A DNA stretch of 20,974 bases, taken from JBOFFC01 sp051648405 (GTDB lineage: Bacteria > Planctomycetota > Planctomycetia > Pirellulales > Lacipirellulaceae). The notes under the pieces are model-generated. The model saw nothing but the letters and a program-made list of their open reading frames with translations. It ran no database searches and was not told the origin of the DNA. Below, one piece after another: positions 6,358 through 13,072 of the stretch. Every line of letters begins with the position of its first letter. Position 1 is the stretch's first letter. Position numbers and translations under genes: made by a program. The stretch lies in the NCBI GenBank assembly GCA_051648405.1, contig JBOFFC010000023.1, positions 1 through 20,974 of the forward strand. Direction: 5' to 3'.

Positions 6358-7521
6358 ATGCCAAGCAAGTGTTCTCTGCTGCTGCGGGGCACCCCTCTTA
6401 CGCTTCCTCCCAATCCGTGGCGCGTGGGGGGCGAGGGGTCGGTGTACGCCAAAGGGAAGGCGGCGATCAAGCTCTACCACCAATACGACCGTGACCGCGA
6501 GGCGCGGCTGCGTCACTTGGTCCACAACCGCCCCCACGACGTTTCGAGCGACTTCGTCGAGGAAGGGATCGCCTGGCCGATCGACGCGGTCATCGACGAG
6601 CGGGGCCGCGTCGTCGGCTCGGTCACGAAGCGGATCGAGCCCTCGAGTCCCTTGGAGGCGCTGTTCCATCCCGCGGGGAGACGGAAGGCCTTCCCCCGGT
6701 TGACGTACGCGGACCTCCCACGGATCGCGGCGAACGTCGCCGAGGTCGTCCACCAAACCCACGCCCGCGGGATCGTCCTGGGGGACCTCAGCCCCAGCAA
6801 CCTGCTGGTGAACCCGCGCGGCGGCGTCACCGTGATCGACTTCGAGTCGGCGCGGATCATCACCCCGACCGGCGAGTTCCCGTGCCAGGTGATGACGCCG
6901 GAGTACCTCGCCCCCGAACTGGGAAGGCTCGCCGACTTCACGGCCGTCCCCCGGGAGACGAGGCACGACGCCTTCAGTCTGGCCGTGATCCTCTATCAGA
7001 TTCTCACCGGGGGCCATCACCCATTCGACGGTGTATGCGTCGTCCCCCCGGGAGAGTTCCCCCCCGACGTCGCCGGCCGGATCGTCGAGAACGCCTGGGC
7101 GTTCACGGCCGCCACTCACCAAGCGTTCGTCGTCCAACCCCCCACCGCGTCGCCCCCCCTGGAGGCCCTCGGACCGACCGTCGCACGACTGTTCCGGCAG
7201 GCGTTCGACGAGGGCTTCGTCGATCCCAAGCAGCGACCGGACGCCGACCGTTGGGCCGAGGCGCTCCGCGTCTACGAGGACGAGCTGGAGCAGTGCGCCG
7301 TGAACGCGCGGCACCAGTTCCACTCGTCGAACCGCAACTGCCCGTGGTGCGAGCTGGCCTGGGGGTCCAGCCACGATCCCTTTCCTGCTGCCAGGCGAAG
7401 CGCCTATGCCCCCGCTCGGTTCGGTGCTGGCGAGAGCGCGTCGGCCCGAAAAGCGAGGCGTGCTGCGTCAAGCCGCGGACCGCGTAACGCGGCTGTCGAA
7501 GCGGTGGCGGAGGTGGGTTGA
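6358..7521 (+). CDS. Ser/Thr-kinase-like protein with C-terminal zinc ribbon (TerY-P triad)
   Basis: A 387-aa protein with a protein-kinase fold: a short glycine loop GGEGSVY (24-30), AAIKLY with K38, catalytic loop LGDLSPSN (D143, N148), metal-binding VIDFES (D161, DFE instead of DFG), an APE-like LAPE (184-187) and RHDAFSLAVILYQILTGGHHPF. The usual HRD His-Arg is replaced by LGD. A C-terminal zinc-binding knuckle follows: C313, H319/H322, C328 and C331 (NCPWCE). This kinase plus zinc ribbon is diagnostic of the TerY-P triad. AAGGAGAG precedes the ATG. The last 38 residues after the knuckle overlap the next gene by 116 bp and have poorer codon bias, so the natural C-terminus may differ. Confidence 0.88.
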   Translation: MPSKCSLLLRGTPLTLPPNPWRVGGEGSVYAKGKAAIKLYHQYDRDREARLRHLVHNRPHDVSSDFVEEGIAWPIDAVIDERGRVVGSVTKRIEPSSPLEALFHPAGRRKAFPRLTYADLPRIAANVAEVVHQTHARGIVLGDLSPSNLLVNPRGGVTVIDFESARIITPTGEFPCQVMTPEYLAPELGRLADFTAVPRETRHDAFSLAVILYQILTGGHHPFDGVCVVPPGEFPPDVAGRIVENAWAFTAATHQAFVVQPPTASPPLEALGPTVARLFRQAFDEGFVDPKQRPDADRWAEALRVYEDELEQCAVNARHQFHSSNRNCPWCELAWGSSHDPFPAARRSAYAPARFGAGESASARKARRAASSRGPRNAAVEAVAEVG

Positions 7522-7969
7522 GGCGGGGGAGGCTTGGGCGTGGGTCGATCGCTACCGGCTTCCCGTCACGCTCGCGGCGGGGACGCCGATCGCGGCGATT
7601 GCGTGGCGTCTGGGGGCCACGTTGCCGCTCGGCGCCCTGATGATCGCCGCCCTGGTGATCGTCGGGACCCGGATGTTCGGCGTCGGCGTGCAGCACGCGC
7701 TACGCGTGAGCCCCCTCGCGAGGGACCGCTACCGAGGGGCGTGGCTCGCCGGCGAGGTCCTGCTCCTGGGAGCGCTTGCGTTGGGGTGGGCCCTCGCCTG
7801 TGGCGACGGCGCCGACCCTGCTGGGAACCTGCTCGGGGGGATCGGTTTCGCGGGGTTGTCGATGGTCTCCCTCGGGCTCGCCGGTCGCTATGGAGCGCCG
7901 TTCTTGTGCGCGACTTGGCGCGGCGTGCGATTCATGATCGAGGTCGCCTGGAGGCTCGCTAGCGCGTGA
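7406..7969 (+). CDS. Membrane protein, four predicted helices, 187 aa
   Basis: After a basic, soluble N-terminus (ARRPEKRGVLRQAADRVT) four hydrophobic segments follow: about residues 52-70, 72-92, 112-130 and 143-160. The frame has GC-rich third positions from its ATG at 7406 onward, better than the kinase frame in the overlap, so this start is credible. GTG codons further in could give a shorter form. I recognise no family. Its place directly after the kinase and before another membrane protein and the TraG-like ATPase suggests a membrane complex linked to the phosphorylation triad. The end overlaps a possible GTG start of the next gene (GTGA). Confidence 0.7.
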   Translation: MPPLGSVLARARRPEKRGVLRQAADRVTRLSKRWRRWVEAGEAWAWVDRYRLPVTLAAGTPIAAIAWRLGATLPLGALMIAALVIVGTRMFGVGVQHALRVSPLARDRYRGAWLAGEVLLLGALALGWALACGDGADPAGNLLGGIGFAGLSMVSLGLAGRYGAPFLCATWRGVRFMIEVAWRLASA

Positions 7970-7977
7970 GGAACGTC

Positions 7978-8361
7978 ATGCAACATCAATCCGACGACCC
8001 GACGCTCGGCGTCTTCGTGCTGGCGGGGCTTGCGCTGTTCGTCGTCGCGTACCTCGGGCCGATCGTGCTGCGGGGCTTCAAAGCGTTCGTCCGGAGGTGG
8101 CTGCGGACCGTGGCGGTCGTCGCCCTGCTGGGGCTCGCGTACGCGGCGTGGCGGCAGCACTCGGGGGGCCCTCCCGCGACCGAAACCCTGGGACGCGCGG
8201 CGCGGGCGGTCGGCGAAGCAGCGACCCACAACCTGGGTCTCGCCCGCGACGCGCTTGCGAACGAAACCGCGGAGCACAGGAATGGATCGGCGGAGCCGGA
8301 AGACACGGCGGGCGTTCTCTGGTGGGGGTCGATACCGACCCCGCGGAGCGCCGACCCATGA
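7978..8361 (+). CDS. Small membrane protein, two predicted helices, 127 aa
   Basis: The ATG at 7978 has GAGG five bases upstream; a GTG at 7966 overlapping the previous stop is the alternative. Two hydrophobic segments (about 9-30, LGVFVLAGLALFVVAYLG, and about 41-58, TVAVVALLGLAYAAW) are followed by a soluble, Ala- and Asn-containing C-terminal tail with no known motif. The stop overlaps the start of the ATPase gene (ATGA), so the two are probably translated together. A small membrane subunit of the ATPase assembly is the simplest guess. Confidence 0.7.
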   Translation: MQHQSDDPTLGVFVLAGLALFVVAYLGPIVLRGFKAFVRRWLRTVAVVALLGLAYAAWRQHSGGPPATETLGRAARAVGEAATHNLGLARDALANETAEHRNGSAEPEDTAGVLWWGSIPTPRSADP

Positions 8362-10385
8362 TCGTCTCGATCGGCAGGGTCCTCGAGCTTTATGGGTTCC
8401 GCGTTGCGCTGGCGGTTGCGGCCGCGCCGCTAGCGGCGCTTGCCACAGCAGCCGTGGGGGGATCGGGCCCGCCGAGCGACTGGTCGGGTCTGTCGCCGGC
8501 CGCACAGCTCGGCACAGGGAGGCTGATTGGTGCGGGGATCGTGCTCGCGACGGCCGCCTGGCTGCGCGTCGTCGCGGCTGCCTTCTCGGCGCCCAGCACG
8601 CCGGCGTGGTGGCTCCCCACGGCGCTGCGGATGGTCACGACGGGGCTGATGCTCGGCGGGTCGTTGGGGGTGGCCTTCGCGGTCGCGTCCCTGCTGTTCG
8701 AGGCCCCCGAGCGAGCGCCCCGCGCGATCACGATCGCCACGGAGGTACTCGGGGTGCCGGTGGTAGTCGGCGCCGCCATCGCCAAGGCGCCGTGGGTGCT
8801 CGCCCGCTTCGCAGCGAGTCCAGCGCTGCGTCGCTGGCTCTTGCGGGGCCACAACGCGGCGACCGCCGGGCCGATCGGGCTCGGGAGGCAGCGAGCGACG
8901 ACCCGCCGCGCGACCACGCGCGGGCCCTCCCTAAGCCGTCAGGTGCTCTTGGGCGAGACGCTCTTCGAGGACACCTACCGACCGCACCTCGTCGGCGCCG
9001 GCGGCAACGGGCACGTCGGTTTTTTCGGCGGTCCGGGGGGCGGCAAGAACCTGCTAGGAGGCGTCACCTACGGCACGCACGAAGGGAGCATGGTGGCGAT
9101 CAGCACCAAGCCCGAGATCGCCGACGCGTTTGCTGGCTTCTACGCCGACCCGTCTAGAAGGGGACCCGCTGGAGCAACGCCAACCACAGATTCGAGCGGT
9201 CTCGACCCGCGCCCGCTGACACAAATCGAAGTCCACAAGCCAAACAGCGTCGCTCACGTTGTCGATCCGGGGGGCGAGACGGTCTACCCCAGCAGCCGCC
9301 ACGTGCTGCACGACGACGTCGATCCCAGCAAGCCGAACGCGGTCGTCGCCGCGGAGGGGATCTTCGCGGGCTGCTTCGCCCCCGACCCCAACAACCGTGA
9401 CCCCGCTTGGTACCGCGAGATGAGCATCGGTTGGACCACGGCGAACCTGCTGTACGACAAGGCGATCGGCACGAACCCGCTGCATTGCTGCCTGCCGTTG
9501 GTCGTCGAGCGGTCGTTGGGAGTCGACTCGATCCGCGGAAAGGCCGGTGCCCAAGTCCTGAACGCCCGGCTCAGGGCGATGCGGAAGTGCAACCACCCGG
9601 TGGTCGGCCCCTACGTCCAGTCGATCGCGTCGCAGGTGGACGGCTTGGGGGAGAACGGGCTGGGGGCCGTGCTGAGCGAGGTCGGGGTCCGCTGCCGCTT
9701 CCTTTTGAGCGGCTGGATGCGCGACCACCTGATCGGCGCGTCGGACTTCAGCTACGCCGACGTCGGGGACGACAACCGCCCGATGGGGGTCTTCATCGTC
9801 CCGCTCCGCGGCCAAGCGGGGATCGACAACTCGATCCCCTGGCTGCGGATGCACACGGGGCTCGCCGTCGCCCACCTCACGACGCGTAAGCAGCGACCCG
9901 AAGTGAGCACCTTGCTGGTCGCCGACGAGGCCCGCCAGTGGCTTTCCGGCGTCCGCGCCGTGTCAGGTGGGCTAACTCTGCTGCGCGAGTCGCACACCCG
10001 CTGCTTGCTGCACTTTCAGTCGTGGAGCAGCGCGCTCGCCACGCTGGGGAAGGATGTCGCGGGCGAGCTCGAAGCGACAAGCACCCTCGTCTACTTCGCC
10101 TTGTCGGACCTCGAAACGGCCGAGCGGCTCTCGCGGCGGCTGGGGTACGTGCACCTGCCGGGGATCGGCCGCGTGCCGTTGAAGCCGGCCAGCGAACTGC
10201 TGAAGGAGTTGTCGATCGACAGCCCGCTCGCCTACGCCGTCGGCGCCGGGATGCCCGCCTGCCGCTTCCGCCGCTTGTCGTTCCGCACCGTCAGCACGCG
10301 CGACGGGCTGCGGCTCCGCGGCCTGCCAGCGCTGCAAGGGCAGTACGACGACCTCAGCCGTTACCGCTACGGCGGCCGCCCCTAG
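8358..10385 (+). CDS. Membrane-anchored TraG/VirD4-like ATPase (type IV coupling protein-like)
   Basis: A 675-aa protein with about four N-terminal transmembrane segments (roughly 16-34, 52-76, 88-114, 124-142) and a cytoplasmic RecA/FtsK-type ATPase domain. The Walker A region is FFGGPGGGKNLLGG (225-230 plus N231), where the usual Thr/Ser after Lys is Asn. SMVAISTKPEIADAF (about 244-258) corresponds to the D-P-K-G-E segment after Walker A in VirD4 proteins, and STLLVADEARQW (517-528) is Walker B. LLHFQSWSSAL (about 550-560) resembles the conserved glutamine motif. Length and layout match type IV coupling proteins, hexameric pumps that bring DNA or proteins to a secretion channel. No relaxase or other channel genes are in the window. 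The ATGA overlap with the upstream gene fixes the start. Confidence 0.8.
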   Translation: MIVSIGRVLELYGFRVALAVAAAPLAALATAAVGGSGPPSDWSGLSPAAQLGTGRLIGAGIVLATAAWLRVVAAAFSAPSTPAWWLPTALRMVTTGLMLGGSLGVAFAVASLLFEAPERAPRAITIATEVLGVPVVVGAAIAKAPWVLARFAASPALRRWLLRGHNAATAGPIGLGRQRATTRRATTRGPSLSRQVLLGETLFEDTYRPHLVGAGGNGHVGFFGGPGGGKNLLGGVTYGTHEGSMVAISTKPEIADAFAGFYADPSRRGPAGATPTTDSSGLDPRPLTQIEVHKPNSVAHVVDPGGETVYPSSRHVLHDDVDPSKPNAVVAAEGIFAGCFAPDPNNRDPAWYREMSIGWTTANLLYDKAIGTNPLHCCLPLVVERSLGVDSIRGKAGAQVLNARLRAMRKCNHPVVGPYVQSIASQVDGLGENGLGAVLSEVGVRCRFLLSGWMRDHLIGASDFSYADVGDDNRPMGVFIVPLRGQAGIDNSIPWLRMHTGLAVAHLTTRKQRPEVSTLLVADEARQWLSGVRAVSGGLTLLRESHTRCLLHFQSWSSALATLGKDVAGELEATSTLVYFALSDLETAERLSRRLGYVHLPGIGRVPLKPASELLKELSIDSPLAYAVGAGMPACRFRRLSFRTVSTRDGLRLRGLPALQGQYDDLSRYRYGGRP

Positions 10386-10410
10386 TCCACGAACCCCGAG
10401 GTACCGATCG

Positions 10411-10737
10411 ATGAACCTCCGCAACTCGTTCAACAGCAGCGCCCAGGGGCGTGCCGCGGCGGAGCCGTCGCCGCCATCGGCCACCGACGATTTCAACGCC
10501 GCCGCTGGGGGCCCCCGCGAGACGATCGCGACCCCCGAGAAGACGCTCGAACTGACCCCCGGCGGGGTGGTCGAGCAGCAGGTTCACGAAGCGATCGACA
10601 AAGCGGCCCGCAAGCAGAACCGCCGACGCGATTCCCTGGTCCGGGGCGTCAAGTTGGATCGCAGGGAACCGGACGAGCGGCTCACCAAGCGGTTCAACCG
10701 CGAGGCTCGCCGCGGAGACGACTTGTTCAGCCGTTAG
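10411..10737 (+). CDS. Small basic hypothetical protein, 108 aa
   Basis: It starts 25 bp after the ATPase gene with GAGG upstream of the ATG. The N-terminal third is low in complexity (Ala, Ser, Pro, Gly) and likely disordered. The C-terminal part is highly charged and helical (EAIDKAARKQNRRRDSL, RLTKRFNREARRGDD) with many Arg/Lys, suggesting nucleic-acid or protein binding. I recognise no family. Its position fits a member of the same operon. Confidence 0.6.
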   Translation: MNLRNSFNSSAQGRAAAEPSPPSATDDFNAAAGGPRETIATPEKTLELTPGGVVEQQVHEAIDKAARKQNRRRDSLVRGVKLDRREPDERLTKRFNREARRGDDLFSR

Positions 10738-10769
10738 CACTTACTCCCCAACCCGATAAGGAATCCGCC

Positions 10770-11147
10770 ATGAGCATTTCGATTGACCAGATCCTCGCCT
10801 CGCTGCAAGCGCAGCTCAACGAGTTCGACGCCTCGATCGTGAGGCAGAAATCGGAACTCGGCGCGACGATGGCCGGGCGCCGCAAGGTGGCCGCCGCGTT
10901 GCGGCCGCTGTTGGAGAAGGACAGGGTCGAAGCCCCCACTGACGACACGGTCCGACCCGTGGTGCTCGACCTGCTTGGCGCCAACCCCGGCGGGCTCGAC
11001 TACGACGAGTTGTACGACCTGGTCCGCGACCACCTCGCGGCCGAAGGCTACGGGGCCCAAGGCCTCGGCCTGCGGGTCAAGAACGCCCTCAAGGACGGCT
11101 CGGTCACCAAGGGCGCCGACGGACGCTACACACTACGCGGCGACTAG
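10770..11147 (+). CDS. Coiled-coil / winged-helix protein, 125 aa
   Basis: The N-terminal half (ILASLQAQLNEFDASIVRQK to about residue 50) has a heptad-like pattern and probably forms a coiled coil. The C-terminal half (VVLDLLGANPGGLDYDELYD, VKNALKDGSVTKGADGRYTL) has the shape of a winged helix: three helices and a short beta hairpin ending in GRYTL. It could dimerise and bind DNA, or act as an adaptor. It is the last gene of the plus-strand run started by the vWA gene, 32 bp after the preceding gene. The protein family is not recognised by name. Confidence 0.65.
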   Translation: MSISIDQILASLQAQLNEFDASIVRQKSELGATMAGRRKVAAALRPLLEKDRVEAPTDDTVRPVVLDLLGANPGGLDYDELYDLVRDHLAAEGYGAQGLGLRVKNALKDGSVTKGADGRYTLRGD

Positions 11148-11239
11148 CTGCAAACGCCCGGCGACGAGCGTCGGGTCCAAGGCACAGCGTGGCCGGTGGT
11201 TCGGAACCCGCCGCGCCGCGAATGGAGGAGGAGAGGATC

Positions 11240-11515
11240 GTGGTTTCGCCCACGGGAGGGGGTCCGCCCCCGCTGCTTACGGTCCGCCAAGCGGCAGAGC
11301 GACTGTCGTGCTCGCTAGCGAGCGTGTACGGGGCCATCGAACGGGGCGAGTTGCCGGCGGTCCGCGTCGGCCGTCGCACCGGCTACCGGATCGATCCCTG
11401 CGACCTCGACGACTACATCAACCGGCGGAAGACGGCGCCCGACCCTCGCGTCGAGTTGACGTGGTCGCGTCCCGCTCCGCCGCCGCGGGCGCTGCGTCAC
11501 CTGCGGCTCGACTAG
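11240..11515 (+). CDS. Excisionase-like helix-turn-helix DNA-binding protein
   Basis: The core LLTVRQAAERLSCSLASVYG followed by AIERGELPAVRVGRRTGYRI and DLDDYINRR is the MerR-like HTH of the excisionase (HTH_17) family. The GTG at 11240 is chosen because GGAGGAGGAGAGG lies just upstream; an ATG at 11222 and a GTG at 11189 are in frame but have no such site. The product is 91 aa. It faces the integrase gene tail to tail across 20 bp, as recombination directionality factors often do. It may help excise the island or regulate the integrase. Confidence 0.8.
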   Translation: MVSPTGGGPPPLLTVRQAAERLSCSLASVYGAIERGELPAVRVGRRTGYRIDPCDLDDYINRRKTAPDPRVELTWSRPAPPPRALRHLRLD

Positions 11516-11535
11516 CTGCGTTCCGCGGGGCTGGA

Positions 11536-12564
11536 CTACTCGGAGCCTCGCGGTCCCCCTCCACGCAGGCGGTTGAGCAGGTGGGTCGGGTCGAGCGACA
11601 GGTGCTGGTAGGTCGTCGCCAGCATCGCCACGTTCGCGTGGCCGAGCCAAAGCGCTACGGTGAGTGGGTCGATCCCCTCGCGGAGCTTCCGCGTCGCGAA
11701 CGTGTGTCGGAAGTGATAGAGGCACGCATGGATCCCGGTCTTTCGCTTGAGCGACTTGAAGCGGCAGATGACCGCGTAGGCGGTCCACGCCGCGCCGTTG
11801 GTGTTGCGGAACAACGGCCCCTCGGGCCACTTGTCGCGCAGCTCGACCGCCAGGTCGTGAACCACCTGGGTCAGGTAGACGACGCGTGGGCGCCGGCGGC
11901 CTTTCGACTCCTTGACCGGGAACACCCACCGCGACTGCGGCTCTTCGAAATGCCGACGCTCGACCGCTCGCAGTTCTTGCGGCCGCGCGCCGGTCTCCCA
12001 CGCCGCCGTGAGCAACGAACGGAACTCTTCGTCAGGGGTCGCGGCAAGGAGCGTTTGGTACTCGTCGGGGGTGATCACGCGGTCGCGGGAGACGGCGGCA
12101 GGCTTCTCGAACCCGCGCAGCGGCGTGCGGTCGAGGTGCCCCATCCGCTCGGCCCAGTTGAAGCACCGTTGCACGGTGCCGATCGCGCTGCGGCGCGTCG
12201 TCGCTCCCCAGGTGGGGTGCTCCGACAGCCAAGCCTGCACGTGCTTGGGCCGCACGTCCGCCAAAGGGACGCGCGGCTGGTCGCGCTCGGCGTGCGCGAC
12301 GAACGACTGCAAGAAGTCGCGGTAGAACTCGAAGGTCCGCGGGGAGCGGGCGTCGAGCGTCCACTGCAAGAACTCGTCGGCGACCTCGGCGAGGCCGGGG
12401 CCTGCCACGCGCGCCGCGACGGCCGCCGGAGGGCCGAGGGCCATCAGCTCGTGGTAACGGGCGAACGCCGCCTGTTTGTCGTCGCCGAGCGGGTACTGCT
12501 TACCAGCAAGGGTGACGAACCATCCGCGCCCGGCGCGACGCCAGGGCTGGGGGTGACGGGGCAT
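11536..12564 (-). CDS. Tyrosine recombinase/integrase
   Basis: A 342-aa phage-type integrase. The N-terminal part (1-60) is an arm-binding-like region with GKQYPLGDDKQAAFARYHEL, and residues about 60-145 form the SAM-like core-binding domain. The catalytic domain carries R194 (GARPQELR), K218 (VKESKG), YHFRHTFAT with R286, LGH at 308-310, and the nucleophile Y319 (MLATTYQHL). The first His of the usual HxLR motif is Tyr, a change seen in many functional relatives. The start at 12564 lies 191 bp from the tRNA-Lys gene, which is the presumed attachment site. It should catalyse integration and excision of the island. Confidence 0.92.
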   Translation of the reverse strand: MPRHPQPWRRAGRGWFVTLAGKQYPLGDDKQAAFARYHELMALGPPAAVAARVAGPGLAEVADEFLQWTLDARSPRTFEFYRDFLQSFVAHAERDQPRVPLADVRPKHVQAWLSEHPTWGATTRRSAIGTVQRCFNWAERMGHLDRTPLRGFEKPAAVSRDRVITPDEYQTLLAATPDEEFRSLLTAAWETGARPQELRAVERRHFEEPQSRWVFPVKESKGRRRPRVVYLTQVVHDLAVELRDKWPEGPLFRNTNGAAWTAYAVICRFKSLKRKTGIHACLYHFRHTFATRKLREGIDPLTVALWLGHANVAMLATTYQHLSLDPTHLLNRLRGGGPRGSE

Positions 12565-12628
12565 CGAAAGGTCCTCCGACTACTGGGCAAAAAGCGCTGC
12601 CAGTGAGCCGAAGGGCTTGCTGCTACCG

Positions 12629-12664
12629 ACCCCGTCCGGGCTGCAACCCGGGCGGGGTTCTTTT
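12629..12664 (+). terminator. Putative intrinsic terminator (plus strand)
   Basis: A 12-bp stem (12629-12640 with 12647-12658, one G-U pair in RNA) closes a 6-nt loop CTGCAA and is followed by TTCTTTT (to 12664). It would stop plus-strand transcripts leaving the island towards the tRNA and folC. On the minus strand no T-run follows, so it is not the tRNA terminator. Confidence 0.5.
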
Positions 12665-12694
12665 GGTCCCTCGTTGGTTCGACCAACGGGGACC
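12665..12694. repeat. 12-bp inverted repeat in the attachment region
   Basis: GGTCCC-T-CGTTGG (12665-12677) pairs with CCAACGGGGACC (12683-12694) around a TTCGA centre, with one bulged T. It sits between the integrase gene and the tRNA and could be a recombinase or host-factor binding site of the island end. Confidence 0.45.
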
Positions 12695-12708
12695 GGCCGA
12701 CCGAAGTT

Positions 12709-12729
12709 TACCGTGCCAATACCGTGCCA
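12709..12729. repeat. Direct repeat TACCGTGCCA x2, candidate integrase arm sites
   Basis: TACCGTGCCA occurs at 12709-12718 and again at 12720-12729, an 11-bp period that places both copies on the same face of the helix. The repeats end 27 bp from the tRNA 3' end. Tandem short repeats next to a tRNA and integrase are typical of arm-type integrase binding sites. This is inference from position. Confidence 0.45.
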
Positions 12730-12755
12730 CGGCGTTCGGGCGTCGTCGTAAGTAC

Positions 12756-12828
12756 TGCTCCCTCTTGGACTCGAACCAAGAACCCACTGATTAAGAGTCA
12801 GTTGCTCTGCCGATTGAGCTAAGGGAGC
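12756..12828 (-). tRNA. tRNA-Lys (anticodon CTT)
   Basis: The minus strand folds as a standard 73-nt cloverleaf: acceptor GCTCCCT/AGGGAGC, D arm GCTC/GAGC, anticodon stem ACTGA/TCAGT with loop CTCTTAA (anticodon CTT, reading AAG), T stem CTTGG/CCAAG with loop TTCGAGT, and discriminator A. CCA is not encoded. Its 3' end faces the integrase, as expected for an integration target; the gene is intact because such elements restore the 3' end on integration. Confidence 0.95.
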
Positions 12829-12957
12829 GGCTCGGCGGGGCGGCCCGGGGGATTGCCCCTGGGCGGCCGCGTCGCGGGCCCCAATTCTACCCGCGGGCGG
12901 GCGATCGGGAAGGGGTTCGCCCCCCGGCCCCGGGACTCGCCCCCCCCGATTGGGAGT

Positions 12958-13034
12958 GGCTCTGCGACCGGCGGCTCTGCGACCGGCGGCTCTGCGACCG
13001 GCGGACTCTGCGACCGGCGGACTCTGCGACCGGC
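12958..13034. repeat. Five-copy tandem repeat upstream of folC
   Basis: Three 15-bp units GGCTCTGCGACCGGC (12958-13002) are followed by two 16-bp units GGACTCTGCGACCGGC (13003-13034), which differ from the first three only by changing GGC to GGAC. The array ends 38 bp before the folC start, in the promoter/leader region. There are no spacers, so it is not CRISPR; copy number may vary by slippage. Confidence 0.85.
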
Positions 13035-13072
13035 GCGTCGCTCGCACCCCGCGGCAGCGGTACGCTAACGGG

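Larger units (their letters stand above)
1..12763. mobile_element. Genomic island integrated at tRNA-Lys (right part only)
   Basis: The stretch left of the tRNA-Lys gene carries a tyrosine integrase pointing away from the tRNA, an excisionase-like HTH gene, a TraG/VirD4-like ATPase, a toxin/antitoxin pair and the remains of an IS630-type transposase, whereas housekeeping genes begin on the other side of the tRNA. This is the classic layout of an element integrated into the 3' end of a tRNA gene. The exact right boundary is inferred to lie within the tRNA 3' end (about 12756-12775). I found no second copy of the tRNA 3' end in the window, so the left end should lie beyond base 1. Confidence 0.65.

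Noticed and set aside
5284..7374. A 696-codon minus-strand open frame opposite the TerY-P triad
   Set aside because: It is the reverse-strand shadow of the PP2C and kinase genes; its translation is Arg/Asp/Gly/Val-rich and without motifs, while the plus-strand frames carry full catalytic motifs.
4865..7521. Classic tellurite-resistance ter operon
   Set aside because: Only the vWA, PP2C and kinase triad is present; no TerC, TerD, TerB or TerZ-like gene can be seen in the window, so a tellurite-resistance label would be unsupported.
10975..12606. A 543-codon plus-strand open frame across the excisionase and integrase genes
   Set aside because: It runs through two recognisable genes in other frames, with low-complexity Arg/Ala/Gly translation; the integrase active site on the minus strand is decisive.
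12958..13034. Possible CRISPR array
   Set aside because: The units are 15-16 bp and directly adjacent with no spacers, and there are no cas genes in the window.
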